The translations under genes were made by a program, and so were the position numbers. The notes beneath the pieces were generated by a model. The model made no database searches, was not told the origin of the DNA, and saw only the letters and a list, made by a program, of their open reading frames with translations. Below, in pieces: positions 24,801 through 38,312 of a stretch of DNA of 64,000 bases. Positions within the stretch are counted from its first letter, which is position 1, and each line of letters opens with the position of its first letter. This DNA is from Paraspadella gotoi (Eukaryota > Chaetognatha): contig CM119263.1 in assembly GCA_051294375.1 (NCBI GenBank), positions 6,425,645 through 6,489,644 of the forward strand. Direction: 5' to 3'.

Positions 24801-27800
24801 AGCAAAAAAAAGGGGAGGGAAGGAAACGGAGAGAGACAAACAGACTCAAAAACAAAAGCGCGCGTGCACGTAAATATCAACAAAGATAAAGTCGAAAACA
24901 ATGGGAAGAATTTTTTTTTCGTCTTTATTCGACTCGAGTCTGACGATGAATTAGGCCTCGGAGGAGTGGAAAGAATTCTCAATTAGGAACGGAAATAGAA
25001 TTAACATGAAAAGCAAAAGAGTTGTCGCTCTCTTCTTTTCTTTTTTTTTTACTCTTCCTCTCAGCAGTACATCGCGTTCATCCTTTTCTTCTCCTCCCTT
25101 TTATCTCGCTTCGGATGAATTAAGTTTGCTTCGGCTTTTTTCTTATGTAATATCAGCTTTGTTTTTTTTATAAAATTTTGTGATTTAGTCATTGATTTTT
25201 AAAAATTTCTTTTCTTATCATTCTTTGTTTAAATTGTTATTTTTTTATCATTTTTTGCATTTTTGTATTCATTCCTCCTAATTTTGAGGCTTCCGAGATC
25301 CGTCTACTTTTTTCTCTTTACCTATTTCTTTTAACCTCTCGTATTTATAGAAAAGGTTTTCGGAGAGGGTTTCTCTTGTCACTCGACTGATTTTGTGGCA
25401 TGGGTACAACCATAGGGCATAGTCTGTCATAGAAAATAGCAGTTTCAAAACTTGACTTTACCTTGACTTTTCATTATTGTTTATTTTTCCGTCGATTCTT
25501 TTATTTCCTCGTTTCTGTCCTCATCTTTACAATCTCCCCAACCTTCCTATCCCCACTTCGCTCCGTTCAGCCAAAACTACTCGATCGCTCACCACGTCTA
25601 CACCGACGTCGGTGAATATCTGGTCAACGTCTCCGTCAAGAATCACGTCGACGGACCTAAATTCGTAACGAGGCGGATCTCGGTCGCGGAAAGCATCTCC
25701 GGTTAGCTTTGGCTCGCTTTTCGTATTGTTATTCTTATTAATCTGATGAGCTGAAAAACTATTGGAAGCAAACTTTGAAGTCAAAGTTCTTCACAATAGC
25801 ACATCGCCGGGGTTTCTAAAACAAAGGTCCACCAAACTCAATCAAGAATCCAAAAGGCTAGGTTGATTACACGTCGAGCTTAGTCATGGGGTCACGATCT
25901 GCCAGAAGTTGATCTCGCACACTCCATCTACTTGTACCCACATAAAGGAAAGACAGGCTCTGACGCGGAATGAAACAAAGACTTCGATTATTGGGGGGGA
26001 ATATTGGGGTGCGCCACAAAATGCTCCAGAGGCGCACTGACGGCCATGTGACGGAGTCGTGCCACGTGAGGATAGACCGCATAGCACGTTTCTACCTCCG
26101 ACTTTAAAAGACAGCAGATGATATGAGCCAACAGGACAACTCCAGCTCTTCCGTTTGGTGCGATCAAGTGAGAGCAGAATAGCCAAACATCACAGGTTAC
26201 ACTGGCATAAGCATCAGCCGAAACGAGCGACCAAGAGTAATGACTGCTTGTGAATGGATCAGCATGAGCCAGATGACCAAAGCACTCACACCTTCAAGAA
26301 TCAGCTAAAAGTACTTCAAATTGACACTAGAGCATCTGCAGATGAAAAATAATGAAAAGAACCGTCGTCTTCACGGCCTACTCAAAACCCTAGGAAAGTT
26401 GGGCCTATTAAATTGAACAGGACTGCTGATGGATTTTGTTGGGTACTACTTATGAAGTGCCTCAGAATCACCTGACAGACTTAAGGGTGACAAAGCATCC
26501 GCACCCACTGGGTGTGGACGAGGGGGGGGATACCCGGGATTCTGACACAAAAAAGTGAACTTCTAGTTCTTTCAAAAAAAATTTTTTCTTCTATTACCAT
26601 ATCGATTTTCAAAGCAAATTTTTGAATTAGTTCATTGGGTTGTTGCACTGAAGCTTTTAAATATTTATAAATATATAACAAATGACAAAAAAATTTTGTT
26701 TGAAATTTTTTTTTCAAGAACGGATTCCTATAGAGCTTGAAAAGTTAAATGAAAGTTAGTACTACAATTTTTTAAAATTTTTTATAATAAATTGGTTAAA
26801 AATATAAAAAACCTTAAAAAATTATTATCATCATCATCATTGGCTGAATTTTATGGTTTTTTAAACTTTTTATCAATAAAACAAAAAAATTGTAAAAAGT
26901 TGTATTAATAACCTTTATCTAACTTTTAAAGCTCTACTAGAATCTATTAAAAAAAAATTTTAAACTTTATATAGTAATAAAAAAATTTTTAAATGCTTCC
27001 GTGCGCTAATCAATAAAATAAATTTTAGAAATTATTTTTATTTTCATATTCTCTAACAGTTACCATTATTATTATTATTATTATTACCATTATTATTTGA
27101 GAGAACTTCTAGTTTTCAACCTGTTCCGGCCTACTACATACACATACACCATCTTGATAGATGGCATCTATGAACTTTATGTAAACTATATACCAATAAA
27201 CAACCCACAAATAAACCGACGATGGCTAATCATTATTATCACAATCTGTATAAAGGAAATCATGAGTAATGAAATAACAACGAACTGTATTGTTTGTAAA
27301 CATATATCGATTTTTTATATTTTTAAACACTTTTACAAAAGGAAAATAAGATCGACGAACTACGATAGTTTGTCCAACAAGTCGTAAATTTAAAAAATTA
27401 TAAATAGGGAAAAAACCTATTTCTAATGATGATTAATTTGTTCTGGTCAGCGGTGAATTTCGTGGACAACGAATACTACGCGACTGACTCGTTGGCGCCC
27501 TTCGATCCGGCGTCGTCGACGTCGCGCGTCGTCCGTTTCAGCGTAGACGTCGACCGCGGGTCCGGCGTCAAACTCCTCTTCGATTTCGGCGATGGATCCA
27601 CGGAGGTCGTCGACCCGCAAGAGGATTGGAACTTTATGAAGGTCGGGGGCGATGGTCGCGTGAGGTGACTTTGATTATTTGGAAATTGAAATCTCTAGGC
27701 TGCCTATTAAAATGTACAAATTAAATATGTAAATGCTGATGAGTCTTCCTCAAAGTTAAGTCGTGAGTATATTGTGAGTTTCGTGAAAGATGACCTCGGA

Positions 27801-27965
27801 TCGAAACCTAAATTACTCTTGGTATGCGTAAATTTGTGCATTGACGCCTTTCCTGTCTCACGGTAAGAGATTTCTCCTCTTTATCTAGACTCTCTGCACA
27901 CACCTTTGAATCGAAGCCAATCTCGGCTCTCTCTCGAAATTCCTTGATGCGAAGTGGAGTAAAAA

Positions 27966-28019
<54 letters not shown>

Positions 28020-30436
28020 GAGTGGCGTTGCGGGGGGCGAACTGAAGGAGTTGATTATTGGGCCGGCTATGCGGCGCAACAAAGAGAACGAGCGGGCAAC
28101 CTTGTCTTTGTTTTTTGCGGGTAATATTTAGTCGTTAGTTTAAGAAATACGATTCGATGAACGTCATATTATGTTATATTTAGTATTTTCCCTACATAGT
28201 TTCAGTTGATGCCAATCTGGTGGATTCAGTTTTAAGTCAAAATATTTTACGCCTTTCGGGTTAACGCAGAACTTGCTTGCGAAAACAAAAAAATGTCTTG
28301 GTTCAAGGATATGAGAGAGAAAGAGAGAGGGAGGAGAGCGAAAAGAGAGAGAGAAATTTGAGGATTTCGGCATATCGATCGCAAAGAGAATTCAGGAAAC
28401 CTCTTTTTTGTTTACCTTGATAGGAGTCCAAAAATTTTTTTTCATTACCGAGTTGGACCGAGTCTTCTTAGAAAAAAAGAACTTTATTAATATTCTTGAA
28501 AAGCAGCTGCCAAAATATATTCGGAAAGCGACGCTGATGCAACCTATGATAGAACTGATTTGCAAGCGACTAAAACATTGAATAAATACCTGAATAATTT
28601 CTTTGGAACTTTTCCCCGATTTTTTTTTCTGCGGCGATAAAATAAAAGCTTTATAGCTCTCCGAAAGATTGTCTTTGGAAAATTTGCGTATATTATTCTT
28701 TATTTTTAAAAAAAACCTAATCCTGTTGCTATCCCACCGGAAAATCTGCCACGCTCTCTATTCCAAGTTTTTGGGCGACTACAAGTGTTGGCCACACTGC
28801 GACAAAAATAATCACTATTTTAACACCAATCTTTGCTGATGCCCCACCCTTACCCGGCCCATCTTTATCTTCTCCTCTCGATCCTCCAGCTAATTGGTGT
28901 TGCGCGCCACGTTTACCGTCGCGTTGGCGCCTTCGACGTGCGCGTCACGGCCTTTAACGTGTTGGGCAACGTGACGGCGACGCTCTCCTCGCCCGTCGTC
29001 GTGCAGGTCCCACCCACAGGCCTGCGCCTGGAGACCAAACACCGGGACGGATTCGTTACCCTTTTCGGGACAGCAACCGATTTCAAAGGTGAGAGTTGTC
29101 CGCTCCGGACCTATTTTGTATTGAGTTGGTAAGGATCCTTTCCAGAAGCGTCTGTAAGGAACCGTTTTACCTTTTCTCGTTTTTCTTCTTACTCGCAGCC
29201 ACCCTCCGAAACGGGACTGACGTGAAGTTCTCCTGGGATTTTGGGGATGGTTCCAAATTGGACAACGCGGGACCCACTCACCGCCACCGCTACGAGCGCC
29301 GACCTGTGGGCGCCGCCTACTTCAACGTCACGGTGGTGGCCAGGAATCGAGCCGGAACCGCCGCCGAGCGAGCCAAAGTTTTTGTTCAGGCAAGGAGAGA
29401 TTAAGGACGTAGTAGCTGGCGAGTGATAATCAGGGAAGGTTGGAAATCGGAATCTTAATTCTATTTTTTCTTGGCAGACAAAAATCCAAGCGGTGGAGTT
29501 GACGCTACCGTCCACGCCCCAAATGGCGTTCTTAACTGGAAAGGAGGTGACGTTTGCCGCGAGGGCGTCGCCCCCTGACGCCGTCGACTACTACGCTTGG
29601 GACTTTGGCGACGACGACCTCCCCAAGCAGACACGCATCAACACCACCACTCACGTCTTCTCTGCCGCTGAACGGTGAGATTTCTTTTCTTTTTCCTTTT
29701 CTCAATCCTTAGGCAGTGTCCCTTTTTAGAAAATAACAAGTAACAAACAAAAAACTAAAAACTACCGTTACATTAACGACAACTTTAACACTACTCGTTT
29801 GCTAAACAAGAAACAAATTCTGAAGTTTATACAATTGACCCTTACAAGCTTACACTCTCGCTCTCTCTCTGTCTCTCTCTTTCTCCCTCTCTTTCTCCCC
29901 GTCTCTCTCTCTCTCTCTTTCTCCCTGTCTCTCTCTCCTCTTTCTCCCTGTGTCTCTCTCTCTCTTTCTCCCTGTGTCTCTCTCTTTCTNNNNNNNNNNN
30001 NNNNNNNNNNNNNNATCTCCCTGTGTGTCTCTCTCTTTCTTTTTCCTGTGTTGTCTCTCTTTCTTTTTTTTCCCTGTGTGTCTCTCTTTTTTCTTTCTCC
30101 CTGTGTCTCTCTCTCTTTTCTTTCTCCCAGTGTCTCTCTCTCTTTTTCTTTCTCCCGTGTTCTCTCTCTTTCTTTCTCCCTGTGTGTCTCTCTCTTTCTT
30201 TCTCCCTGTGTGTCTCTCTCTCTTTCTTTCTCCCTGTGTGTCTCCTCTTCTTTCTTTCTCCCGTTGTCTCTCGCTCTTTCTTTCTCCCTGTGTGTCTCTC
30301 TCTCTTTCTTTCTCCCTGTGTGTCTCTCTCTCTCTCTTTTCTCCGGTTTCTCTCTCTTTCTTCTCCCTGTGTGTGTTCACTCTCTCTTTTTCTTTCTCCC
30401 TGTGTGTGTCTCACTCTCTCTCTTTCTTTCTCCCTG

Positions 30437-30495
<59 letters not shown>

Positions 30496-31282
30496 ACGTC
30501 TAAACACCCAGGGACGTACACGCTCAAACTCACGAGCTTTCCCCTTCTGCTCAAGGATGAAAAAGGGGAAAAGAAGGCTAGTTGAAAAAAGAAAGTGAAA
30601 GTCGGAAATGTCAAGGATGAATTTATGTATGTCGTAGAGAAAGATCGTTGCGAAGAAAGGGTGCATGTACATAAAGACTCGCTCTTAACCGCCTTTATCC
30701 CCCCCTCTCTCACTTTCTTTTTGGAAAGGAGCTTTCTTCCGTTCCATGCCATTCGCCTTTCAGTCACGACTCAATGAGTCATAGTTGATGACTAATTCAG
30801 TACTCCTAACTCTCCCCTTCCCCCCCCCCACGCACTCCAATATTCCCTCAGTGTTTTGGCGAAAGTGACGGCCTGGAACAAACTGGGTCAGGCAGTCTCG
30901 TCTCACGTCGCCCTCACTCTCTTCGACCCTGTGGAGGTGGTGTCGGTCGTGGGCTCCCCCACTTCGGCCCCGGGACAAGCCACCCGGTTCGAGGTGAGGT
31001 TCTGGCGCGGCACCCGCGTCAGCTGCCTCTGGGACTTTGGCGACGGTTCCCAGCCCGTCTTCGCGCCCGCGTGTGAATCCGGACACGTCCGCGCTCATCG
31101 CTACGAAAGTGCTGCTGTCCCGTCCGTTCCATCGATTTTTTTTTTCGCTCGCTCTCGCCTTAATTAGAGGAAGAGAATGTGGAGGTTTTTAGCCTAAGGG
31201 TCGGGGGTTTGTGTTAGAAAGAGAAATTTCCTCTACCGATTTAGTTTTTTTGAAAAAAAGATTTCACCCCTATTTATATTAG

Positions 31283-31324
<42 letters not shown>

Positions 31325-32100
31325 TTTCTAGATAATACTACTCACTATTTTCTTTTTGTTTAGAAAGCAATTTTTTTCTGCGCGTCTTTCTTTTTTTTTT
31401 TTAACTTTTCTCTCTTCCTTATTCCATTCATCGCCCCTTCCGGCCTCTTCCGTTGTTTGAACAGCGGAGGGAAGTTCGACGTTTTCGTGAGCGTCAACAA
31501 TTCGTTGTCGTCGTCGCGCGCGTCCGTCGTCCATTTCGTCGTCGGTTACGATTGTCAACCTCCGCGGTGGAAATCGACTCTCCTTCGTGCCGTTGCCCGG
31601 CCACGATGCCGGCTTCGGCGTCGTTCTCTGCAACCTCAAATTGACGCCGAAGCAACCAGTCTGGATCGAACCCAGGGTGAGTCGCTTAAACATAGTCCCC
31701 TTTGTTTTACTTTCTTTGCTCTTCGATGTTTGCGATGTATTACAGATGGATGAGATTAGATCTGTTTGTTTTAAAAATTCTCTGTATTCGATCTTTCTTT
31801 TTTGTTTGTGTGTTTAAGGAGTGTAACGAAAAATTCGTTTTGAACAACAATTTTAAACAGTTTCTCAGGACATGTTTCGACTCTGTTTCGAGTCTTCATC
31901 AGCAAGTGAAAATATTAGAGTCAGTTATCTCAAACATCAGTTTTGGAGAGAGAGAGAGAGAGAGAGTAAGAGAGAGAAAAAAAAAGAAAAAGAGTTTCCA
32001 ACAAAGAATTGAGTGAGGGATAGTGGTCAGATGTGAGGACAGGTGAAGGTAAAGGCAGGAAGAAGAGAGTGAGTGAATTGAAAATTGGAAAAATTGGTGA

Positions 32101-32147
<47 letters not shown>

Positions 32148-35100
32148 AAAGATGAATCAATACATTAGGCAATGTACAACATGATAAAATTAGAAGGAAT
32201 ACTAAATGTATAACAATAATTAATAAGTTAGTTATTGACTGAGTTTGAAATTGAAGTAAGACATAGAGTCGAAACAAATTGTTGTTCAAAAAAGAATTTT
32301 CGTTACACTCCTTTAAAAAAAATTCTCTGTAAATAGTTTCCTCTTTTCGTCGTTCAATTATTTTGTAGCCGCTCGATTTCATTAATTTTTTCCTCTTTCC
32401 CAACCAAGTGAAAGTCTCATGCGCGAAGACCCCAACAGTTCGTCACCGGTGGAGCGTGTGGAGGTTCGAGGACGGTGAGCGAACCAAAAGCGTACGGTTG
32501 GAGGATGGTCTTGTCACAAATTTGGATCATCGCAGTATTTATCTGCCGGAAGGAAGCCTCGACGTCGGTCATTACGTCTGGACGTTCACGTAAGCTTATA
32601 AGTTTTGCTTCGATTTCTAATGTCTATGCTGCTTTGTACTTAATTTTTTATTAGTTTCTGACTTTTTTAATAACTTCAATTGCACTGTGTGAAATCGAGG
32701 TATCCATGAACGGCACGATTCTCGAGGCAAACGCATCTTGCAAAGTGGACATCACCGATGAGCCTCTCAAGCTTTTTGTGGATGGCGGATCCTTCAAGCA
32801 AGTTTTCGTCTCGGAAGCGGTCGTTGTCAACTCTCGCATTAATCGAAAGTCGTTGGAAGGTTCGCGAGACTAAGTTAATTTACAAAGTAGTGGGAACCGC
32901 TAACCCCTTTTTGATTAACTGTAACTTACCTTCCAGGAATCGCCTTGGCCTGGGATTGTTATCCTCTCGATGGCTTCGGGAAACCCTGTTTTCCTCAGCT
33001 CTGTGCCGCTTCCAACCAACGTCACCTCTGTCTCCGTTCCGGCGTCGTCGTTCGACGTCTCCAACGGCGCCGCCTTCGTCTTCAACTTGACGGCGACCAC
33101 TGCCGGCGCCAACGCTTCCGTCGATCAAGTCATCCAGATCGTCGATCGCGGTTGTTGAGGTCAGTTGTTGTTGTAGTTTTGAAATGGGCTGAAATTGCCT
33201 GATGACTAAATTTTAATTTTTGTTATAATTATGTGAAAATTATTCACTAACCTATTTTTCTGTCTCCCTGACAGCCTCGCGTGGGAATGCGATCAATGTC
33301 GATCCGGGCGCGTCAACTCGAAACGAGCGACTTTACCTGCGAGCCCTTTGCAACGGAGCTATTTGTGATCGTGGTGCGGTTGAGTTGAAGTGGTCGCTAA
33401 GTCTGGTATTGGACGCGATCGCAACAGGATTTCAACGGTGAGTAGGCGTCGTAGTTTCCTTTGCTTTGCAATAGGTTTTGCAAGAATACAGAATGTAGTC
33501 CATCGATATTCGTTGATGTATTTTAAGGTCCTGTCCAGAAGCGAACCTCTATTTTTGGTACATATCCTTTGTTAGTCTCCCATGTTTGGTTTTTTGTTTA
33601 CTAGGAAACAGATTTTAATTATTCTCGGTGTCATTTTGTCACCTTCCTTTCTAATGAGTCTAAAAGAGTCCGTCCTCGCAGACACAAGAAAAGAAGAGCC
33701 CAAGTTTTGTTTAAAATGGAAACAGAAATGGAAAAAATACGTGATCCGCCTCCTATGCACTCGTTGCTTCTTTTCTTTCTAATCGCTATAGGGCCTCAAT
33801 CAGTTAGTTTTCCTGAGCATCTGTTTTTTTCCATATGATATGATGAAAGATTAAGAGCATTTTCATGTAGCAATTATTGTTTTAAAATAAAAATTATTAA
33901 TAACTTCATCGGCGGAAACTAAAATGGGCTAAATTTTAAAAGGTGAAAGTTTATGATAATATGATGAAACTTGAAGCTTTCCTGAAAAACACAAAAAGTC
34001 TTCAAATTTTTGTTCACTTTGTCTCACGACTTTTTCTTTCCTTTTGTTTCTCCCGTCGCTGGGAATTGTTTTAATGTTTGGTCGGCGAGAAAGAAGAAGG
34101 AAATGAATTCCCGCCAAGGAATCGTGTTTTTTAGCGCCAAACCAACGTTTTCCAAGTCAAGGTGAAAAGTAAGCCTTGGAGGCTTTTCCTCTCTTGCGTA
34201 CGTGCTGCCACAAAAATGACGAGACCGCCGGACCGCCGTCCATTATACGACGGACGAACCCCCTGTTTACCGACTTTACCGTCGATGTTTGCCAATCCTA
34301 TCACTCGGGGTTCCTCTCTTTATTTCGGATAATTTTTTTTCATGTACGACTGAAAATGCGCGTTCGTGATAGTTTTAATTCTTGCTAATGACGATTTTAA
34401 AGTAACCGTTACAATTTAAATGCCGTAATTTCGTTTATTTTAAAATAAAAAAGTTTTTTAATTGCTATTCGCTAACGGAGGTCGTTTTCTTTTTATGAGT
34501 TGTCCTGCGGGGAAGGAAGAAGCAATTATTGATTTTCTTTGCTGCTCAGCCGATTCCACGCCGATTCCACGCTGATTAAGGCTGAAATAGAGCAAATCCT
34601 CTGAGAGTGGAAGGAGCAAGAAAAATCGATGCTCTCAGAAAATATTAGGAAAATGTACGATCAAACGAAACTCGTACGGAACGTGGCAGAAAAATAACAT
34701 TCACTCTCAGTTTAGACTTTTCTTACCTAAACAATGATAACAATCATAGAGGAGGGAAACACTGAATTGATCTAAAGAAAAATAGACAGTTTTCTGAAGC
34801 ATGCTTTATTTCAAAAAAATATTTGTATTCAACGCACCACTTGAAGTTGAAAGATTCTTTTTTCTGGAAAACTCCGCTACGGAAAAATCCAGAAATCTTG
34901 CTCTTTTTGACATTTAACGACCGAGGGTCGTTTTTGTCCAGTTTTATTCGAACAACATCGAAAACGTGCGCAGATTTCGTATATAGTTTTGCGAAAATGA
35001 AGAAGTATAAGCTACATTGTGACCATTTAAAACCCGTCGCTAGAAAAAAATTCACCATACGAAAAAGTGTAAAGATTTTAATATTTTGACAAAAAGATAC

Positions 35101-36414
35101 TAGAAGACAAAACCGATACATTTTTATGTATAGATATCATGTCCTTCGGCATAACTTTTACTTAAAAAGTGAGAGGTAAATGATGGGCTTGAAAAATTTC
35201 TCCTCGCTCGATCCTCAATGCTTTTAAATTGAAAAAAATTCTTACTTTCGCGGACGATTTATGAAAAAGTCTTGAAAATTAGCAATCATATTGATTTTGC
35301 CTTAAAGCCCTTAAAAAATTGTATACTATGATATATTTTTTAATTCTGTAGCATAAAAAATATTTTCTTAACAAGGCTCTCTTATGATACTATATTATTA
35401 CATTATTATTACAGATTAATTTTTTACCAAGCCATAAATTCCAGGTGACGAATTTCCTTTTATTCTTATTGAAAAGCTCGAATTTACTCCTATCTTTTTA
35501 CAAAACAAAATCAATTATAAAGAAATTTATACATAATGTATGCCTCATGTCTTTATCTATATAATAAAAATTTTGAGTTCAACCGAATTTCAAATGTTAT
35601 TAAAACCTCCGCTAACTATTCTAATCTCGTCTCATGCCCAAAATTGAGGGAAAGTTGTTGTTGCGACGTCGTTTCCCGGTACATCCATCCATTATTTAGC
35701 GATCTTTATCAACTTTTCATGTTTTTCTCGTCGGCAACTATTTTCCTCCGGTACGTGAGGGTGCGCGCTATCACGCGACGACGTGACGCGGTCGCTGGAA
35801 CGTCACGTGAAAGGTCAGTGTCGCGCGCGCGTAACGCGCCTCGTCCTCGTCGACGTCCCTTGTCTCTCCATCCAGTTTTTTCTCCGCCTCTTCGTGTTTA
35901 ACGTCTCCGCAACGAAAGGGCTTCTTTCACTTTTCTCTACTTTACCTTTCTTAATTATTCCTTACTCGGAATGGAGGCATTGACTTTAATTGTAATTTTA
36001 TTTTTTTTTTATTTAACCTCATAAAGTTTTTTTTCAACGTACTTTTCCTCTTCAAAATTTTTTTATGAATGTTTTATCCACTTCATAATTACAAACACAA
36101 AAAAGTTTTATGATTTTTAATATGAACTTTCAGACTTATTTTGTCCGTTGAAGCGGATGAGAAAACGAGCTGCACCGAAATATTTGCCACTTCTGATTTA
36201 AAAACGCCTTTCTCTTCACGCCAGAATTCTCATTTAGCGACCTCGAACGAGATATATATATATGAAATTGGTACAACCAATAATAAAAATTATCCATTCA
36301 TTTAATAAATAAGCTATCTTGCCCCTGACTTTGGACAGGCTTTGGTGGTTTAAGGCCTCCATCACTCTTACAAGATAATGTCATAGCAGGTCCTGCAAGC
36401 TTTCAATTCCAAGA

Positions 36415-36456
<42 letters not shown>

Positions 36457-38267
36457 GAGAGAGAGAGAGAGAAAGAGAGACAGCGTGCGAGATATAGAGC
36501 GGGCTCCTTCATTCCCTGAGTCGGGCGGGTGTGGAAGAGGATGAAAGGGGATACTTCACTCCTTTTTTTCTGGGTGGTTGAGAACTTCCAAGGATGAACC
36601 GATCGAGTCAGCTTCTTTAACGTGTTAAAACTCGAAATGATTTATTGTGTGGAAAAATACTTGTATGGCTTCCGACCATCCTTTTCTGATTGATGGGTCT
36701 CTTTTAACTCACTTCCTTTTCCACTACAACTCCGATTTGGCATAAGTGGGGAATTTTTTTTTCCTGTTTTCCTGTTAATCAGCTTTAAAATTACTCTTAA
36801 CTTGATAAATTTTTTTATCAAGTTTCTAACATATTAGAAACTTGAAACTGAAACGAAAAAAAATAAATTCACAAGATTTTTGTTGTATTTTTTCTTGTTT
36901 AATTTGATTTAAAACCTTTGGTTAAAATTTCTATCTTCACCATCTGCGTTTAATTTCCTCTTTGGGAGTTTCTTCGCCTCGTTCCTCTCAATCCACGAAG
37001 GCATCATAAGCATTGACTCTGAATTCTCGCCCCTCGAACAGAAACTTTCCGCTCAAACTAAGGATTGCGATCGAATGGCAAAAAAAAAAGAAATAAAAAT
37101 TAAAAAAAAAACACTTTCTTTTCGATGCGTTTACTGCTCAACACTGACTTGTTTATTCCGACTAACAAAAGAAAAATATAACTCGATTTAAAAAAAAAAA
37201 CTGATGTAAAAAAAGCACGGAAGTAATTCAATTGTATAGTGCCGAGAAGAAAAACCATCGTTCGGACTTCGCCAAACAAATTAAAATTCGGCTCATATCA
37301 CGTCTTTAAAGTGGCGATTTGGATTTATGAGAGCATGGTTGAATCAGCTTAAAAAAACTATATTTATTTTTGTTCTTATAATTCTCTTCTCTTTTTCTCT
37401 CTCTCTCTCTCTCTGCAAACGTCTAAACACCCAGGGACGTACACGCTCAAACTCACGAGCTTTCCCCCTTCTGCTCAAGGATGAAAAAGGGGAAAAGAAG
37501 GCTAGTTGAAAAAAGAAAGTGAAAGTCGGAAATGTCAAGGATGAATTTATGTATGTCGTAGAGAAAGATCGTTGCGAAGAAAGGGTTGCATGTACATAAA
37601 GACTCGCTCTTAACCGCCTTTATCCCCCCCCNNNNNNNNNNNNNNNNNNNNNNNNNNNNNNNNNNNNNNNNNNNNNNNNNNNNNNNNNNNNNNNNNNNNN
37701 NNNNNNNNNNNNNNNNNNNNNNNNNNNNNNNNNNNNNNNNNNNNNNNNNNNNNNNNNNNNNNNNNNNNNNNNNNNNNNNNNNNNNNNNNNNNNNNNNNNN
37801 NNNNNNNNNNNNNNNNNNNNCAATATTCCCTCAGTGTTTTGGCGAAAGTGACGGCCTGGAACAAACTGGGTCAGGCAGTCTCGTCTCACGTCGCCCTCAC
37901 TCTCTTCGACCCTGTGGAGGTGGTGTCGGTCGTGGGCTCCCCCACTTCGGCCCCGGGACAAGCCACCCGGTTCGAGGTGAGGTTCTGGCGCGGCACCCGC
38001 GTCAGCTGCCTCTGGGACTTTGGCGACGGTTCCCAGCCCGTCTTCGCGCCCGCGTGTGAATCCGGACACGTCCGCGCTCATCGCTACGAAAGGTGCTGCT
38101 GTCCCGTCCGTTCCATCGATTTTTTTTTCGCTCGCTCTCGCCTTAATTAGAGGAAGAGAATGTTGGAGGTTTTTAGCCTAAGGGTCGGGGGTTTGTGTTA
38201 GAAAGAGAAATTTCCTCTACCGATTTAGTTTTTTTGAAAAAAAGATTTCACCCCTATTTATATTTAG

Positions 38268-38312
<45 letters not shown>

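Larger units (their letters stand above)
30450..37383 (+). repeat. 7 kb duplicated block, copy 1
   Basis: Nearly identical to 37384-44414. It begins in (CT)n then TGCAAACGTCTAAACACCCA and ends at TTATTTTTGTTCTTATA. Relative to copy 2 it has many one-base losses or gains in homopolymers, including in exons. Probably a haplotype or gap-filling duplicate. Confidence 0.9.

Noticed and set aside
30515-30570. Reading GTYTLKLTSF looks like the end of a PKD repeat after an AG (also at 37436).
   Set aside because: Its phase does not fit exon 25, it has no donor in frame, and repeat 14 is completed properly by VLAKVTAWNKLG in exon 26.
29842-30672. Long open frames on both strands across the CT minisatellite.
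   Set aside because: They are translations of simple repeats (Ser/Leu or Arg/Glu) running through N; not genes.
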